Source: Virgibacillus_R byunsanensis
Lineage (GTDB): Bacteria; Bacillota; Bacilli; Bacillales; Amphibacillaceae
Reading direction: 5' to 3'
Assembly (NCBI RefSeq): GCF_042675965.1
Contig: NZ_JBHTKJ010000045.1
Coordinates: forward strand, 1-17,659
DNA: 17,659 nt
How positions within the stretch are numbered: position 1 is the first letter of the stretch; every line of letters begins with the position of its first letter. Shown one piece after another: positions 6,719 through 14,154 of this stretch. Made by a program: the position numbers and the translations under genes. The notes beneath the pieces were generated by a model that ran no database searches, was not told the origin of the DNA, and worked only from the letters and a program-made list of their open reading frames with translations.

Positions 6719-7210
6719 TTAAATAGTTGTACTTGCCTCTGTCTTTGGTATGGACTCGGTAGGATCGTTTATATAGATAGTTATGTATCTAACAGTGCTA
6801 TCCTCGTTGAGTTGGTCAGCAACGACCTTTTGAAATGTTGTATATTTCAACTGTTCGTTTATGTAAAATATCCCCACAATACAAGTTATACCAAGTACCA
6901 TTAAAATTAGTGGAATAACAAATTGTTTTGTACCTACTAAATACTTCCACTCCATAAAGGATTGATAACTGAGTAACAGTAGTATAAAACATAGAAAAAA
7001 CCACATTACACTAGTACTCTCTGCAATTACCGTGATATAAACATAAACACCCGCACCGATAATTCCAAGAGCAAAGCCTACCCAGCGGTGAATAATTTCA
7101 CCATCTGTTTCGGAAATCCTTTTTCTTCTCTCTTTAAATAACCATCTGCTTAATTTAAAGTTCAAAATAACTAGAAATAATGCTAAAACTGGAAGTACGG
7201 CTTCCATCAT
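6719..7210 (-). CDS. DUF4181-like membrane protein, truncated by TAA
   Basis: A 163-residue product with about four membrane spans (about 4-20, 42-62, 68-86, 96-117). Its first 120 residues resemble DUF4181 proteins, with KRISETDGEIIHRWVGFALG and the marker SFMEWKYLVGTKQF. Residues 120-163 (FQKVVADQLNEDSTVRYITI and onward) look like the first part of a separate soluble domain that is cut by TAA at 6719-6721 and continues in the same frame to 6428. The intact protein would be about 260 residues: a membrane half plus an extra-membrane half. Its ATG overlaps the stop of the upstream GNAT gene by 4 nt (ATGA), so the two form an operon. Function unknown. Confidence 0.65.
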   Translation of the reverse strand: MMEAVLPVLALFLVILNFKLSRWLFKERRKRISETDGEIIHRWVGFALGIIGAGVYVYITVIAESTSVMWFFLCFILLLLSYQSFMEWKYLVGTKQFVIPLILMVLGITCIVGIFYINEQLKYTTFQKVVADQLNEDSTVRYITIYINDPTESIPKTEASTTI

Positions 7211-7638
7211 TCTCCCCCTAAAGAATTTTTAAACACATAACTTACCCTGTCATACCCCATCCTGTCTTTATAAAAACGATGTGCGTCTGTACGCTGTAAT
7301 CCAGAAGATAAAGCAACACTTTCATACTTATTTTCCTCTGCCCATTGGTGAACATATGTAAGTAATTTTTCGCCGTATCCATTGGAGCGCTTATTCATAT
7401 CTGTTACTAAGTCACAAACCCAAACAAATCTGCCATAATATAGCGTGATCATCGGCTTAAAACCTATTACTGCTACCATTTCATTAGCTTCAAATAAAGC
7501 AAACAGTTTATATCTGTCTTGCTCTTGTGCATCCTCAACTAAATCAAGATAGGTACTTTCATCAAGGTGTGCTCGCAACTGCTTCATAATAGGAAATGCT
7601 GCTATTATTTCATGGCGCGACTGAAGTTCTTTAATCAT
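7207..7638 (-). CDS. GNAT family N-acetyltransferase
   Basis: A compact 143-residue GNAT, near the minimal length of the fold. It shows the central strand YKLFALFEANEMVAVIGF (43-60), motif A with CDLVTDMNKRSNGYGEKLL (75-93; acetyl-CoA loop R84-S-N-G-Y-G) and motif B with SSGLQRTDAHRFYKDRMGY (111-129). It likely transfers an acetyl group from acetyl-CoA to a small-molecule or protein amine; the target is unknown. The start is strongly supported by AAAGGAGGT 6 nt before ATG. It is the first gene of a two-gene operon, overlapping the DUF4181-like gene by 4 nt. The three residues NAH/NKR typical of motif borders are present, and I see no sign of damage. Confidence 0.85.
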   Translation of the reverse strand: MIKELQSRHEIIAAFPIMKQLRAHLDESTYLDLVEDAQEQDRYKLFALFEANEMVAVIGFKPMITLYYGRFVWVCDLVTDMNKRSNGYGEKLLTYVHQWAEENKYESVALSSGLQRTDAHRFYKDRMGYDRVSYVFKNSLGGE

Positions 7639-8040
7639 TATTTACCTCCTTTATCAATTAGAATTAGCTCCTGTTTCGTTAAACTATTTATTTTCTCAGA
7701 AACAATATCATAGCCATTCGGTAAAACGAAACCTTATAAACGACAAGACATGACATACAATTCGCAACTAGGTAGTAAAAATTTTCTAACTTTTCGTTGA
7801 ATAGCATTTTCCACAAGTAAACCCCTTTAGCCATCTTAAACTAATTTTTTATTATAATTGTAACATTAAGTTAACTTCTTTAGTGCCCCATAAGTCCTGC
7901 TTTTTTCGATTGTAGTTTTAGATAAAAAGTAGTTATCATAACTACAATCGTTATAAGTGGGAGCATTGGGGGGCCTATTCTGAGGAATCTATTTAACAAA
8001 ACATTCCCAACAATACGGCTAAAGTCCTAGCAAACGTTAA
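7639..8040. other. Intergenic region with nested inverted repeats
   Basis: About 400 bp without a convincing gene. CGATTGTAGTT (7907-7917) is an exact inverted match of AACTACAATCG (7940-7950), and inside it GTAGTTA-TCA-TAACTAC (7929-7945) forms a second hairpin sharing the right arm, so only one can form at a time. Read on the minus strand the short hairpin is followed by TTTTTATC, like a terminator. A 48-codon frame (7688-7834, minus, from Met-Ala-Lys-Gly) exists but lacks a ribosome binding site and is within chance expectation. The leader of the downstream GNAT gene starts somewhere in this stretch. Confidence 0.4.
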
Positions 8041-8073
8041 AACAGCGATGAATGAAGTTACTTCACCGCTGTT
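8041..8073 (-). terminator. Probable terminator of the DUF4870 gene
   Basis: AACAGCG (8041-8047) pairs with CGCTGTT (8067-8073), with further pairing inside (TGAAG with CTTCA). On the minus strand it is followed by TTAACGTTT. It lies 23 bp past the stop of the gene at 8096. The T tract is broken, so confidence is moderate. Confidence 0.5.
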
Positions 8074-8095
8074 GTAGATTTAGTTTATATTTTGA

Positions 8096-8419
8096 TTACT
8101 TTATAATCCTAAAAACAAATGGTATTCGGTATCTTTCACCATTGTTTGCTTTAACTAAACCAATAATCGTAAATATTAATACCATGATTCCAACTACAAA
8201 AATTAATATGAAGCCTATTAAAACGAGCATTAAAATAGAACTAATAACACCATAAATGGTATATGAAATCAAAAAGTTAAAATATTCCTTACCATGAAAG
8301 TCAACAAAATCAGAATCGTCCCTTTTAAGCAACCAGATTAGTAATGGACCTAAAACCGGGAAAAATATGCTGAGCAAATAAATCAGCATGGCAAATAAAC
8401 ATTCATCACTATTCGACAT
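8096..8419 (-). CDS. DUF4870 family membrane protein
   Basis: A 107-residue small membrane protein of the DUF4870 family, function unknown. Three hydrophobic segments lie at about 8-30, 46-66 and 67-90. The family pattern is clear: a first span containing FFPVLGPLLIWLLKRDDS, then FVDFHGKEYFNFLISYTIY (38-56), and the C-terminal GLVKANNGERYRIPFVFRII (87-106), where a short amphipathic end follows the last span. AGAGGTGAG lies 4 nt before ATG and fixes the start. It lies 43 bp upstream of the SDR gene on the same strand with no terminator between, so the SDR stop precedes nothing of its own and DUF4870 may be co-transcribed with it. Confidence 0.85.
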   Translation of the reverse strand: MSNSDECLFAMLIYLLSIFFPVLGPLLIWLLKRDDSDFVDFHGKEYFNFLISYTIYGVISSILMLVLIGFILIFVVGIMVLIFTIIGLVKANNGERYRIPFVFRIIK

Positions 8420-8462
8420 TTTCTCACCTCTTTAAAAACTTTGCTTCTATCCTAACATAATT

Positions 8463-9437
8463 CTATGCATGTTGTTCACTCGATGGTGTAACCATGTTTT
8501 TATTAGTTAAGGAATTGCATAACTCCCACAACTTTTCCTGGATTTCTGGATTAGCTGCATATGCTGGATAAACCTTTGAACCGGTGATCTGTTTAATTTG
8601 TGTGATCACGTTAGGGTTATGACTTGGTGGTTGCTGCATCATTTTTTGTTTATGGTCTATTAATTTACCAGTGATAGTTTCAAATTTATCCGAAGTACAG
8701 ATATCAAAATAATGTTGAGCCATCACAGAAGGCGATGGAAAATACAGATTTTGAATTCGTGCAATAATTCTCCAATGGGGTTTTACTTTACGTAATGTAG
8801 CCTTTGACATTTTAGCTCCATTAATTTGTAAGGCATTTACTTTAACGCCATCATTTTGATAAACATCTGCCATCTTGAACGTTACCATTAACAATGCCAT
8901 TTTAGAGGCACAATAATTCTTATAAACACTGTGGCGCTTGCTGTCTTTTTTTTGACCTTGCAACTGATCAAAATCTATTTTTCTTTTTGGGTCAAAAAAA
9001 TGTTTAATGATATTACTGCAAGCGTGAAGGATCCTCGGATTCTTCGATTTTTTAAGATCATCCAACAATAATGTTGTGATCAGATAAGGGCCAAATACAT
9101 TGGTTGCAAAAGTCAATTCAATATTGTCAGGACTTAGCCGATATTTTTCACCATGATTCATATAAGCAGCATTATGAATTAAGATGTCCAGTTTGTCATA
9201 CTGACTTTTAAAAGCTGAGCAAAAAGTACGGATCGATGCAAAAGAGGCAGTATCCAATTCCATAAGTTTAACCTGATCATTGTTTGATACTGCTATGATT
9301 TCTTTTTGAGTTTCACGACTTAACTCCAGGTTACGACAAGCCATAATTACTGTGTAACCTTCTGCTGCAAACTTAATAGCAGCAGCCTTGCCAATTCCAG
9401 AATTAGCTCCAGTTATCACGACAATTTCATCTTTCAA
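8463..9437 (-). CDS. SDR family NAD(P)-dependent oxidoreductase
   Basis: A 324-residue short-chain dehydrogenase/reductase, nearest in style to retinol-dehydrogenase/WW-oxidoreductase-type SDRs; the substrate is unknown. Residues 9-16 (TGANSGIG) are the cofactor loop, and ACRN (33-36) follows the second strand with an Arg that may favour NADP. HNAA (88-91) replaces the usual NNAG, N113 and S141 are in catalytic positions, and Y175-C-A-S-K179 is the YxxxK pair. A tail beyond about residue 240 is longer than in classical 250-residue SDRs. The start codon is TTG at 9435-9437, chosen because GGGGAGG lies 6 nt before it and no in-frame ATG is near. The DUF4870 gene follows on the same strand. Confidence 0.85.
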   Translation of the reverse strand: MKDEIVVITGANSGIGKAAAIKFAAEGYTVIMACRNLELSRETQKEIIAVSNNDQVKLMELDTASFASIRTFCSAFKSQYDKLDILIHNAAYMNHGEKYRLSPDNIELTFATNVFGPYLITTLLLDDLKKSKNPRILHACSNIIKHFFDPKRKIDFDQLQGQKKDSKRHSVYKNYCASKMALLMVTFKMADVYQNDGVKVNALQINGAKMSKATLRKVKPHWRIIARIQNLYFPSPSVMAQHYFDICTSDKFETITGKLIDHKQKMMQQPPSHNPNVITQIKQITGSKVYPAYAANPEIQEKLWELCNSLTNKNMVTPSSEQHA

Positions 9438-9537
9438 TTTTTTCCTCCCCAGTTTCCTTGACTAGATACTAGACTTTTACCCTTCTTAACAGTATATTCT
9501 TTATTTCTATTTGAGAATACGATATTTTTTAAATGAC

Positions 9538-10062
9538 CTACTTCTTCAGCTTCTTCTTCATTGCTTTAAGAAGATAACCCCCTTTAAACTTACGTGGTTC
9601 ATAAGAGATAATAAATGCATGGGGTTCATCGTGCTCAATCATTTCCATAAGTTTTTCTTCTAAACTTCGACTTGTAAGGATTTGCAACTGGTAACGTATC
9701 CCGTCCATTCCTGTACCTTCAAAAACAGTTACGCCAAACCCCTCATTTCTAAGCTTCTCTACAAGTTCTGTATTTTTATTAATTAAATTAACAGTAAGCG
9801 TCGTATAGCCAATAGATAATTTATCCTCAACTAGTCCCCCAATATAAATACCTATTCCAAACCCAAATGCATAAACTAACATTTCCGCTATGTTCTGATC
9901 TCCACTCAGTACAATCGATAAGCCGAATACATAAATCAACGCCTCTAAAAAACCAAATATGGTAGCCAAAAAGATCACGTTCTTCACGACAAAAATAATT
10001 CGAAGTGACAATATTGGTACCAAGACTATCTGAAGTAAAAAAATGCGCATAATATCATACAT
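9538..10062 (-). CDS. UPF0316/DUF2179 membrane protein
   Basis: A 174-residue protein of the UPF0316 family (B. subtilis YebE type), whose role is not established. Residues 4-26, 28-52 and 60-78 are membrane spans, with family features RIIFVVKN (21-28) and the GFGIGIYIGGLVEDKLSIGY loop (67-86), where the third span ends and the soluble part begins. Residues 87-158 form the cytoplasmic DUF2179 ferredoxin-like domain, with GFGVTVFEGTGMDG and the strand FIISYEPRKFKGGY. The end is very basic (KAMKKKLKK). AAAGGGAGAGA 8 nt before ATG supports the start. It is alone, 100 bp upstream of the SDR gene. Length and architecture match the family. Confidence 0.85.
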   Translation of the reverse strand: MYDIMRIFLLQIVLVPILSLRIIFVVKNVIFLATIFGFLEALIYVFGLSIVLSGDQNIAEMLVYAFGFGIGIYIGGLVEDKLSIGYTTLTVNLINKNTELVEKLRNEGFGVTVFEGTGMDGIRYQLQILTSRSLEEKLMEMIEHDEPHAFIISYEPRKFKGGYLLKAMKKKLKK

Positions 10063-10306
10063 GATTAGTATCTCTCCCTTTAATAGGACATTAAAAGGTA
10101 TTATTTACTTTTTTAGCAGATATATGACACGCTGCAATGGCATTTCTAAACACTAATCATGTAATAAACCCTTTTCCTCATAAGTTTACTAAGAGTACTG
10201 CTAAAATCTCAAAAGGAAGAAAGATTAAACAATTGACTTTAGGGACCATCACGTTTGGCACACTTGGCTGTTGACTAGCTTCAAAATAAGGTCTCATTCA
10301 ACTCTA

Positions 10307-10718
10307 CTAGATGGTGAACTGACACGTTCGTTCAAAAGAAACAGCATCAGCATCATAATTAGTAGCTTAGATGGATGCATGGATTTATGACCAATCGTAT
10401 GGGAAGCAGCGACAGCTTGTCCAGTTGAGCGTGCTGCAGAAATAGCCGCTTTGTCATCAGACTCAACGAGCAGCACGATGAGCAGCAAACGCAGCCGTTC
10501 GGGCTTCCGTTACACCTATTTCCCCCTGTACTCATGCCCGACCTACCTCAATAGCTTTGCTTGGCCGTTGATCTTGTGAATATATCTTTTCAAAATACGG
10601 GAGGATATGTTCTGAACAGTCTGTAGCCCAACCGACAGCTATTCGGTGATCTACCGTTTCAAAGATATCCTTTAATTGCTACTTTCATATCTGAATCTAA
10701 AAATTTCTTCTTTGCCAT
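10307..10718 (-). pseudogene. Broken Imm-5-like 'putative immunity protein' gene
   Basis: Starting at ATG 10718, directly after the nucleoside hydrolase stop, the pieces read MAKKKFLDSDMKVAIK; then, after a one-base insertion, DIFETVDHRIAVGWATDCSE and IYSQDQRPSKAIEVGRA; a TGA where Trp is expected; VQGEIGVTEARTAAFAAHRA; a second insertion; KAAISAARSTGQAVAASHTI; and, after a deletion near HPSK, ATNYDADAVSFERTCQFTI and a TAG. The Ala-rich pattern and length of about 137 residues match the Imm-5-like putative immunity proteins. Three frameshifts and one nonsense codon make it clearly inactive. The family name suggests protection from a toxin, but no cognate toxin is seen here and the role of these proteins is uncertain. 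Confidence 0.75.
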
Positions 10719-11648
10719 CTATCTTTTTACCCTATCCAAAAACAGCGTAATAAACCGCTCATGATCAACCGTTAAGCAAATTTCTACATTTGGTGTTTGA
10801 TTCCATAAATTCTTGAAATCACAGATCGTTTGGCCATAGCTTAAGTCACTCTTTGTCTCCACATCGACAAAGTATTTTGCAGTTGTAACGAGTGTAGGGT
10901 CTAATACAACACCAACCGTTAACGGGTCATGTAAAGCACATCCATTTATTCCAATTTTTTGTTCACTCAATGCACGGTATATTTCTGTACTTTCTTTAAT
11001 GAAATCATAATACTTGGTTCCATGTAACCATTCTACATGTTCTTTGGTCAGAAACGTTTTCATTGTCACATCTAAACTTACAAGTTTAACTGGGCTGCCT
11101 GAATGGAAAACAATCTTGGCGGCTTCTGCATCAGCAAACATATTAAACTCAGAAGTAGGTAATACATTTCCCTGTCCACCTTCAGAGATAAGTCCTCCCA
11201 TCACCACCACTTGTTTAACCCACTTACTAAGTCTTGGTTCTTTCCGAAGTGCTAGCGCTAGATTAGTTAACGGTCCAACCATAATAAGGGTTACCTCTCC
11301 TGGATACTTCTGAACCTGTTCAATGATAAAATCTGGGGCAAAAATGCCTGGTTCTGTCTCGTCGACTTCTATGTCTTGAAGTGCTCCACCAAGCCCATCA
11401 GCACCATGCACACGGAATTCATGAAACGATTCTTTTAAAATAGGGTGGCTTGCACCTCTAAATACGTTGATTTCGTCATTACCCATATGTTTTAATACCT
11501 TTTTGCTGTTTCTCATTACATAATCTAACGGAACATTCCCATTTACAGCTGTAATTCCCAAAACATCAAGCTGTTTACTCTCAAGAGCAAGTAGTATCGC
11601 TAATGCATCATCTATTCCAGTATCCACATCCAATATCACTTTTTCCAT
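10719..11648 (-). CDS. Nucleoside hydrolase (IUNH family)
   Basis: A 309-residue N-ribohydrolase, predicted to split the N-glycosidic bond of ribonucleosides to ribose and a free base in the cytoplasm as part of nucleoside salvage. DVDTGIDDA (residues 7-15) supplies the calcium-binding aspartates, with HGADGLGG, LIMVGPLTNLALAL, VVVMGG and EFNMFADAEAA following in family order, and the late LHDPL supplying the last metal ligand and His. Length is typical. An in-frame TTG at 11657 precedes it, but AAAGG lies 9 nt before the ATG at 11646-11648, which I take as the start. The broken immunity gene follows with no gap. Base specificity (pyrimidine or purine) cannot be read from sequence by eye. Confidence 0.9.
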   Translation of the reverse strand: MEKVILDVDTGIDDALAILLALESKQLDVLGITAVNGNVPLDYVMRNSKKVLKHMGNDEINVFRGASHPILKESFHEFRVHGADGLGGALQDIEVDETEPGIFAPDFIIEQVQKYPGEVTLIMVGPLTNLALALRKEPRLSKWVKQVVVMGGLISEGGQGNVLPTSEFNMFADAEAAKIVFHSGSPVKLVSLDVTMKTFLTKEHVEWLHGTKYYDFIKESTEIYRALSEQKIGINGCALHDPLTVGVVLDPTLVTTAKYFVDVETKSDLSYGQTICDFKNLWNQTPNVEICLTVDHERFITLFLDRVKR

Positions 11649-11687
11649 CAATATCAACCTTTCCCTATTTGGCTCTATTTGTAAGTT

Positions 11688-12242
11688 TTGTTGCTTTTTA
11701 CCTTCATAGTTGATGTAAAATGCGACGTAACTTAGGCTTATTTCTAAGAACGCTCGCTATTGCTGCCGTCTGGGATCGCTACGGGCGGATGCTTTCCGCG
11801 GGCACGGCCTCAGCCTCCTCGAGAAAACCACTCTGCGGGGTCTTCAGACACGTGCTGTTCCCGCAGGAGTCACCGCCCTCCGCTCACCCTGACTGGTAAG
11901 GGGTTTTATTAATACAGATACAGTCCCACGACAGTAACGGAAATAACAGCGGAGGAAATACACGTAGACTCCTTGAAAATACAAACCGATTTTCTGCGTG
12001 CGATGTCTAGCTATGTAGCTTTCCTTATCCTGTGGGAGCAGAGGCCTAGCCTGAGACCCCGCAGAGCGTTAGCTCGAGGAGGCTCATCAGCCGCCCACGG
12101 GTAGAAGACACTGCGCAGTGAAACGAAGCAGATGTCGCACTTGTACCCGGATGGGTGAAAGCGAAGTGTATTTCCGTAGCGGTAGGTTAACCGTCACATC
12201 AAGTTACGTCGCATTTTATATCTATTGTGGCAAAAACAACAA
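11688..12242. repeat. Complete MITE-like palindromic dispersed repeat
   Basis: About 555 bp with inverted ends: the left end contains AAAATGCGACGTAACTT (11718-11734 region) and the right end, reversed, the same 17 bases, with weaker match extending about 40 bp to TTGTT at both sides. Inner arms also mirror each other: GCCTCCTCGAG, CTCTGCGGGGTCT and a GCTTTCCGC/GAAAGCG block appear on both sides in opposite orientation. GC content is visibly above the flanks. No transposase or long credible gene is present; one 84-codon frame at 12118 is inside the repeat and lacks a ribosome binding site. Related partial copies lie at 1-113 and 17502-17593. It fits a non-autonomous element mobilised in trans, by a transposase not identified here. 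Confidence 0.8.
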
Positions 12243-12392
12243 TCTTTTAGAAATCAATCTTCTTTTTAGAATTTTAAGTTACTTAAACTATATCATTTAC
12301 CATGCTTATTTACTTAAGAGAAGGCATTTTAATCCTTATTCTATACATTTTTTCGGTGCCTATATCATCTAATATTAGAAGGGGGGATAAGC

Positions 12393-12692
12393 ATGGATAA
12401 AATAATTACGGATTCAGAAATGGAAAAGGTATATATGGAAAAATTTAAAACGAAAGGTGCACTAAGTGAAGATACAGCCAAAACCCTTAAAGAGATTGAC
12501 TGCACAGAAGGAATGACATTTTGGAAATTAAAAGCTAAAGGAATTTTTATCAAAGTTGGTGAAGATCGATATTACATGGACGCGAAAAAAGCATATAAAT
12601 ATAGAACTAATTATACAAAAACAGGCAATATAATAGCACTAACTGTTATTTTAATTTTCATTGTATATGTTTATACATTGTTAACAAACTAA
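12393..12692 (+). CDS. Small tail-anchored protein, unknown function
   Basis: A 99-residue protein I do not recognise. Residues 1-70 are soluble and charged, with a mostly helical first part (SEDTAKTLKEIDCTEGMTFW) and a short segment KGIFIKVGEDRYYMDAKKAY; residues 78-96 are one hydrophobic span (IIALTVILIFIVYVYTLL), placing the bulk in the cytoplasm if it is tail-anchored. GGGGGGAT lies about 5 nt before ATG. It begins 150 bp beyond the MITE-like repeat and converges on the NERD gene, with the stops one base apart. Codon use is as AT-rich as its neighbours, so nothing marks it as recently acquired. Confidence 0.6.
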   Translation: MDKIITDSEMEKVYMEKFKTKGALSEDTAKTLKEIDCTEGMTFWKLKAKGIFIKVGEDRYYMDAKKAYKYRTNYTKTGNIIALTVILIFIVYVYTLLTN

Positions 12693-12693
12693 C

Positions 12694-13500
12694 CTATTTT
12701 TGATGGTCATAGCAATATATCTTGCCATTGAATTTTTTATTGGATAAACAATAATTTTTTACTTTTAGGGAGACCGTTTTATGACAGATGACACATTTAG
12801 CAGCTTTAATGGATTTGCTGTTATTTTGATCCTTATTCTTTATGCTATTGGTATGTTCTTCTCTTAGATTGGTATCCGTTATGTTTGCCTCAGTCAAGGA
12901 ACGATACATGTTTTCTATATCATTGATCGTAAGCAGTACCTCTTTATGCTTCAGTTTAGCTCTTAATACTTTTCTTTTTATCGTTTCGGATAAATATAGG
13001 TCATAAATCACAATTTCATCAGAGGAAATCTCTCTGATCTCTGGATCTATTTTAAGTGTGCAACGCTTCGTGAAAGAAACAATGGAGATGAATTGACCGT
13101 GAAACTTCTTATCCAGAATTAATTTAAGTGCACCTATATGACCATAATTCTGTATTAATGGGTTCTTCATCTTAAAATTGCCATTAATTAACCAGTGCTT
13201 TCTATTCTTCCCACCGTAAATAGTTCCCTGGTAATTTTTTGTTTCAATAATAAAAATGCCATACGGAGTTAAGACAACATGATCTATTTGTGAATACCCA
13301 GTAATTGATTTTGTGTTTTTAATCATAATATCGTTCACATACAAATATTCTTTTGGTAGTTGCGACAGCTGAATATCAATTTTATATTCACCAATCTCCC
13401 CTTTTCTAGTAGCTACTTTGGAGTTGGTTGGGTTGGTTTGTTTTTCTCTTTTTGGATTAACTTCTTCTTTCTTTTTGAATAGATTCAGTAAACTAATCAT
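12694..13500 (-). CDS. NERD-domain protein with C-terminal Cys cluster
   Basis: A 268-residue protein with an N-terminal NERD (nuclease-related) domain. After a basic region (8-33), RKGEIGEY (32-39) opens the domain; SQIDHVVLTPYGIFIIETKN (70-89) holds D73, E86 and K88, the PD-(D/E)XK-type acidic pair and Lys, and NPLIQNYGHI (113-122) its conserved Gln/His motif. All likely catalytic residues are present. Residues 236-266 carry C-x2-C, C251, C263 and H266, a probable zinc site, after a Lys/Asn-rich linker. The frame is open upstream to 13548, but AAGGGGA about 6 nt before the ATG at 13498-13500 sets the start. No signal peptide is seen. DNA-processing is inferred; the family's true substrates are poorly known. 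Confidence 0.8.
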   Translation of the reverse strand: MISLLNLFKKKEEVNPKREKQTNPTNSKVATRKGEIGEYKIDIQLSQLPKEYLYVNDIMIKNTKSITGYSQIDHVVLTPYGIFIIETKNYQGTIYGGKNRKHWLINGNFKMKNPLIQNYGHIGALKLILDKKFHGQFISIVSFTKRCTLKIDPEIREISSDEIVIYDLYLSETIKRKVLRAKLKHKEVLLTINDIENMYRSLTEANITDTNLREEHTNSIKNKDQNNSKSIKAAKCVICHKTVSLKVKNYCLSNKKFNGKIYCYDHQK

Positions 13501-13530
13501 TTGGCTTCCCCTTGAATTAGATTTACTTTT

Positions 13531-13546
13531 GTTATCGGTTGATAAC
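13531..13546. repeat. Short perfect inverted repeat in the NERD gene leader
   Basis: GTTATC-GGTT-GATAAC is an exact six-base inverted repeat, 30 bp upstream of the NERD start codon. It could be an operator or part of a leader hairpin, but a chance occurrence in AT-rich DNA is plausible. Confidence 0.35.
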
Positions 13547-13700
13547 ATGCTTATTTAAACCTGTATTTATTTTTGAATATATAACTAAATGGAACGTGTC
13601 TATTTGAATAGATGCTTTCCATATTTTTGCTTCTCATATTATTCTATCTCTAAGGGTAATTTATAAGATGTAAGAAAATCGAATCAGTGAGGTGACTTTT

Positions 13701-14081
13701 ATGAAGAAAGATAATGTTGTCGATGCAATAGATCCACATCTTAAACAACGAATTGATAAAGAAATGGAAGGTCTGAAATTCACTAAAAATTTCCGTTCAG
13801 CTACTGCAGAGGAATGGTATGTTTTCCTGCCGGGATTTGAAGACAAACAAACAGGTGGTGCTGCGGGGAAAGTTATCATCCATTACAACCTGTATGGCAA
13901 TAAGGAAGTGTTTATAAATACAACCATTATCTTTGATGTACCGGAAATGTATGATGCCCAATTACATCCACTAATTTACGCACTAGCTGATGAATTGGTA
14001 AACCGTCTTGTAGGTTACGCAGATACATTACTTTCCGTGCATGCGGGTGAAAACTCCTATCAGGCAGAGTATGTATCTTAA
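13701..14081 (+). CDS. Conserved-looking small soluble protein, unknown function
   Basis: A 126-residue soluble protein I do not recognise. It opens with a charged helix (VDAIDPHLKQRIDKEMEGL), then EEWYVFLPGFEDKQTGGA, a beta-rich centre (KVIIHYNLYGNKEVFINTTI) and a helical end (YALADELVNRLVGYADTLL). No signal peptide, membrane span or Cys is visible. An in-frame GTG lies at 13692, but GAGGTGA is 5 nt before the ATG at 13701, which I use as start. It is followed 73 bp later by the SLAP-domain gene on the same strand with its own promoter. Its compact alpha/beta pattern argues for a real folded protein. Confidence 0.6.
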   Translation: MKKDNVVDAIDPHLKQRIDKEMEGLKFTKNFRSATAEEWYVFLPGFEDKQTGGAAGKVIIHYNLYGNKEVFINTTIIFDVPEMYDAQLHPLIYALADELVNRLVGYADTLLSVHAGENSYQAEYVS

Positions 14082-14100
14082 AAATTCTGAGTTCAGGCTA

Positions 14101-14129
14101 TTGTATTTTTATTGTCTAGTACTTAAAAT
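14101..14129 (+). promoter_or_regulatory. Possible sigma-A promoter of the SLAP gene
   Basis: TTGTAT (14101-14106) and TAAAAT (14124-14129) are 17 bp apart, 25 bp upstream of the next ATG. The -35 box matches only three of six consensus bases, so this is a moderate call. Confidence 0.4.
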
Positions 14130-14154
14130 AAAGATACGAAGAGGAGTGTAAAAG

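Noticed and set aside
7688..7834. A 48-codon minus-strand frame beginning Met-Ala-Lys-Gly
   Set aside because: No ribosome binding site and a length expected by chance in AT-rich DNA; mentioned only in the intergenic entry.
10170..10275. Plus-strand stretch reading SKGRKIKQLTLGTITFGTLG
   Set aside because: Looks like a transporter N-terminus, but it stops after about 24 codons with no ribosome binding site; too little to support a call.
10294..10488. A 64-codon minus-strand frame as a gene
   Set aside because: It is one frame of the broken Imm-5-like gene between two frameshifts; its C-terminus is out of frame with the ancestral protein.
12118..12372. An 84-codon plus-strand open frame
   Set aside because: It starts inside the MITE-like repeat arm, has no ribosome binding site, and its protein is not ordered; the repeat explains it.
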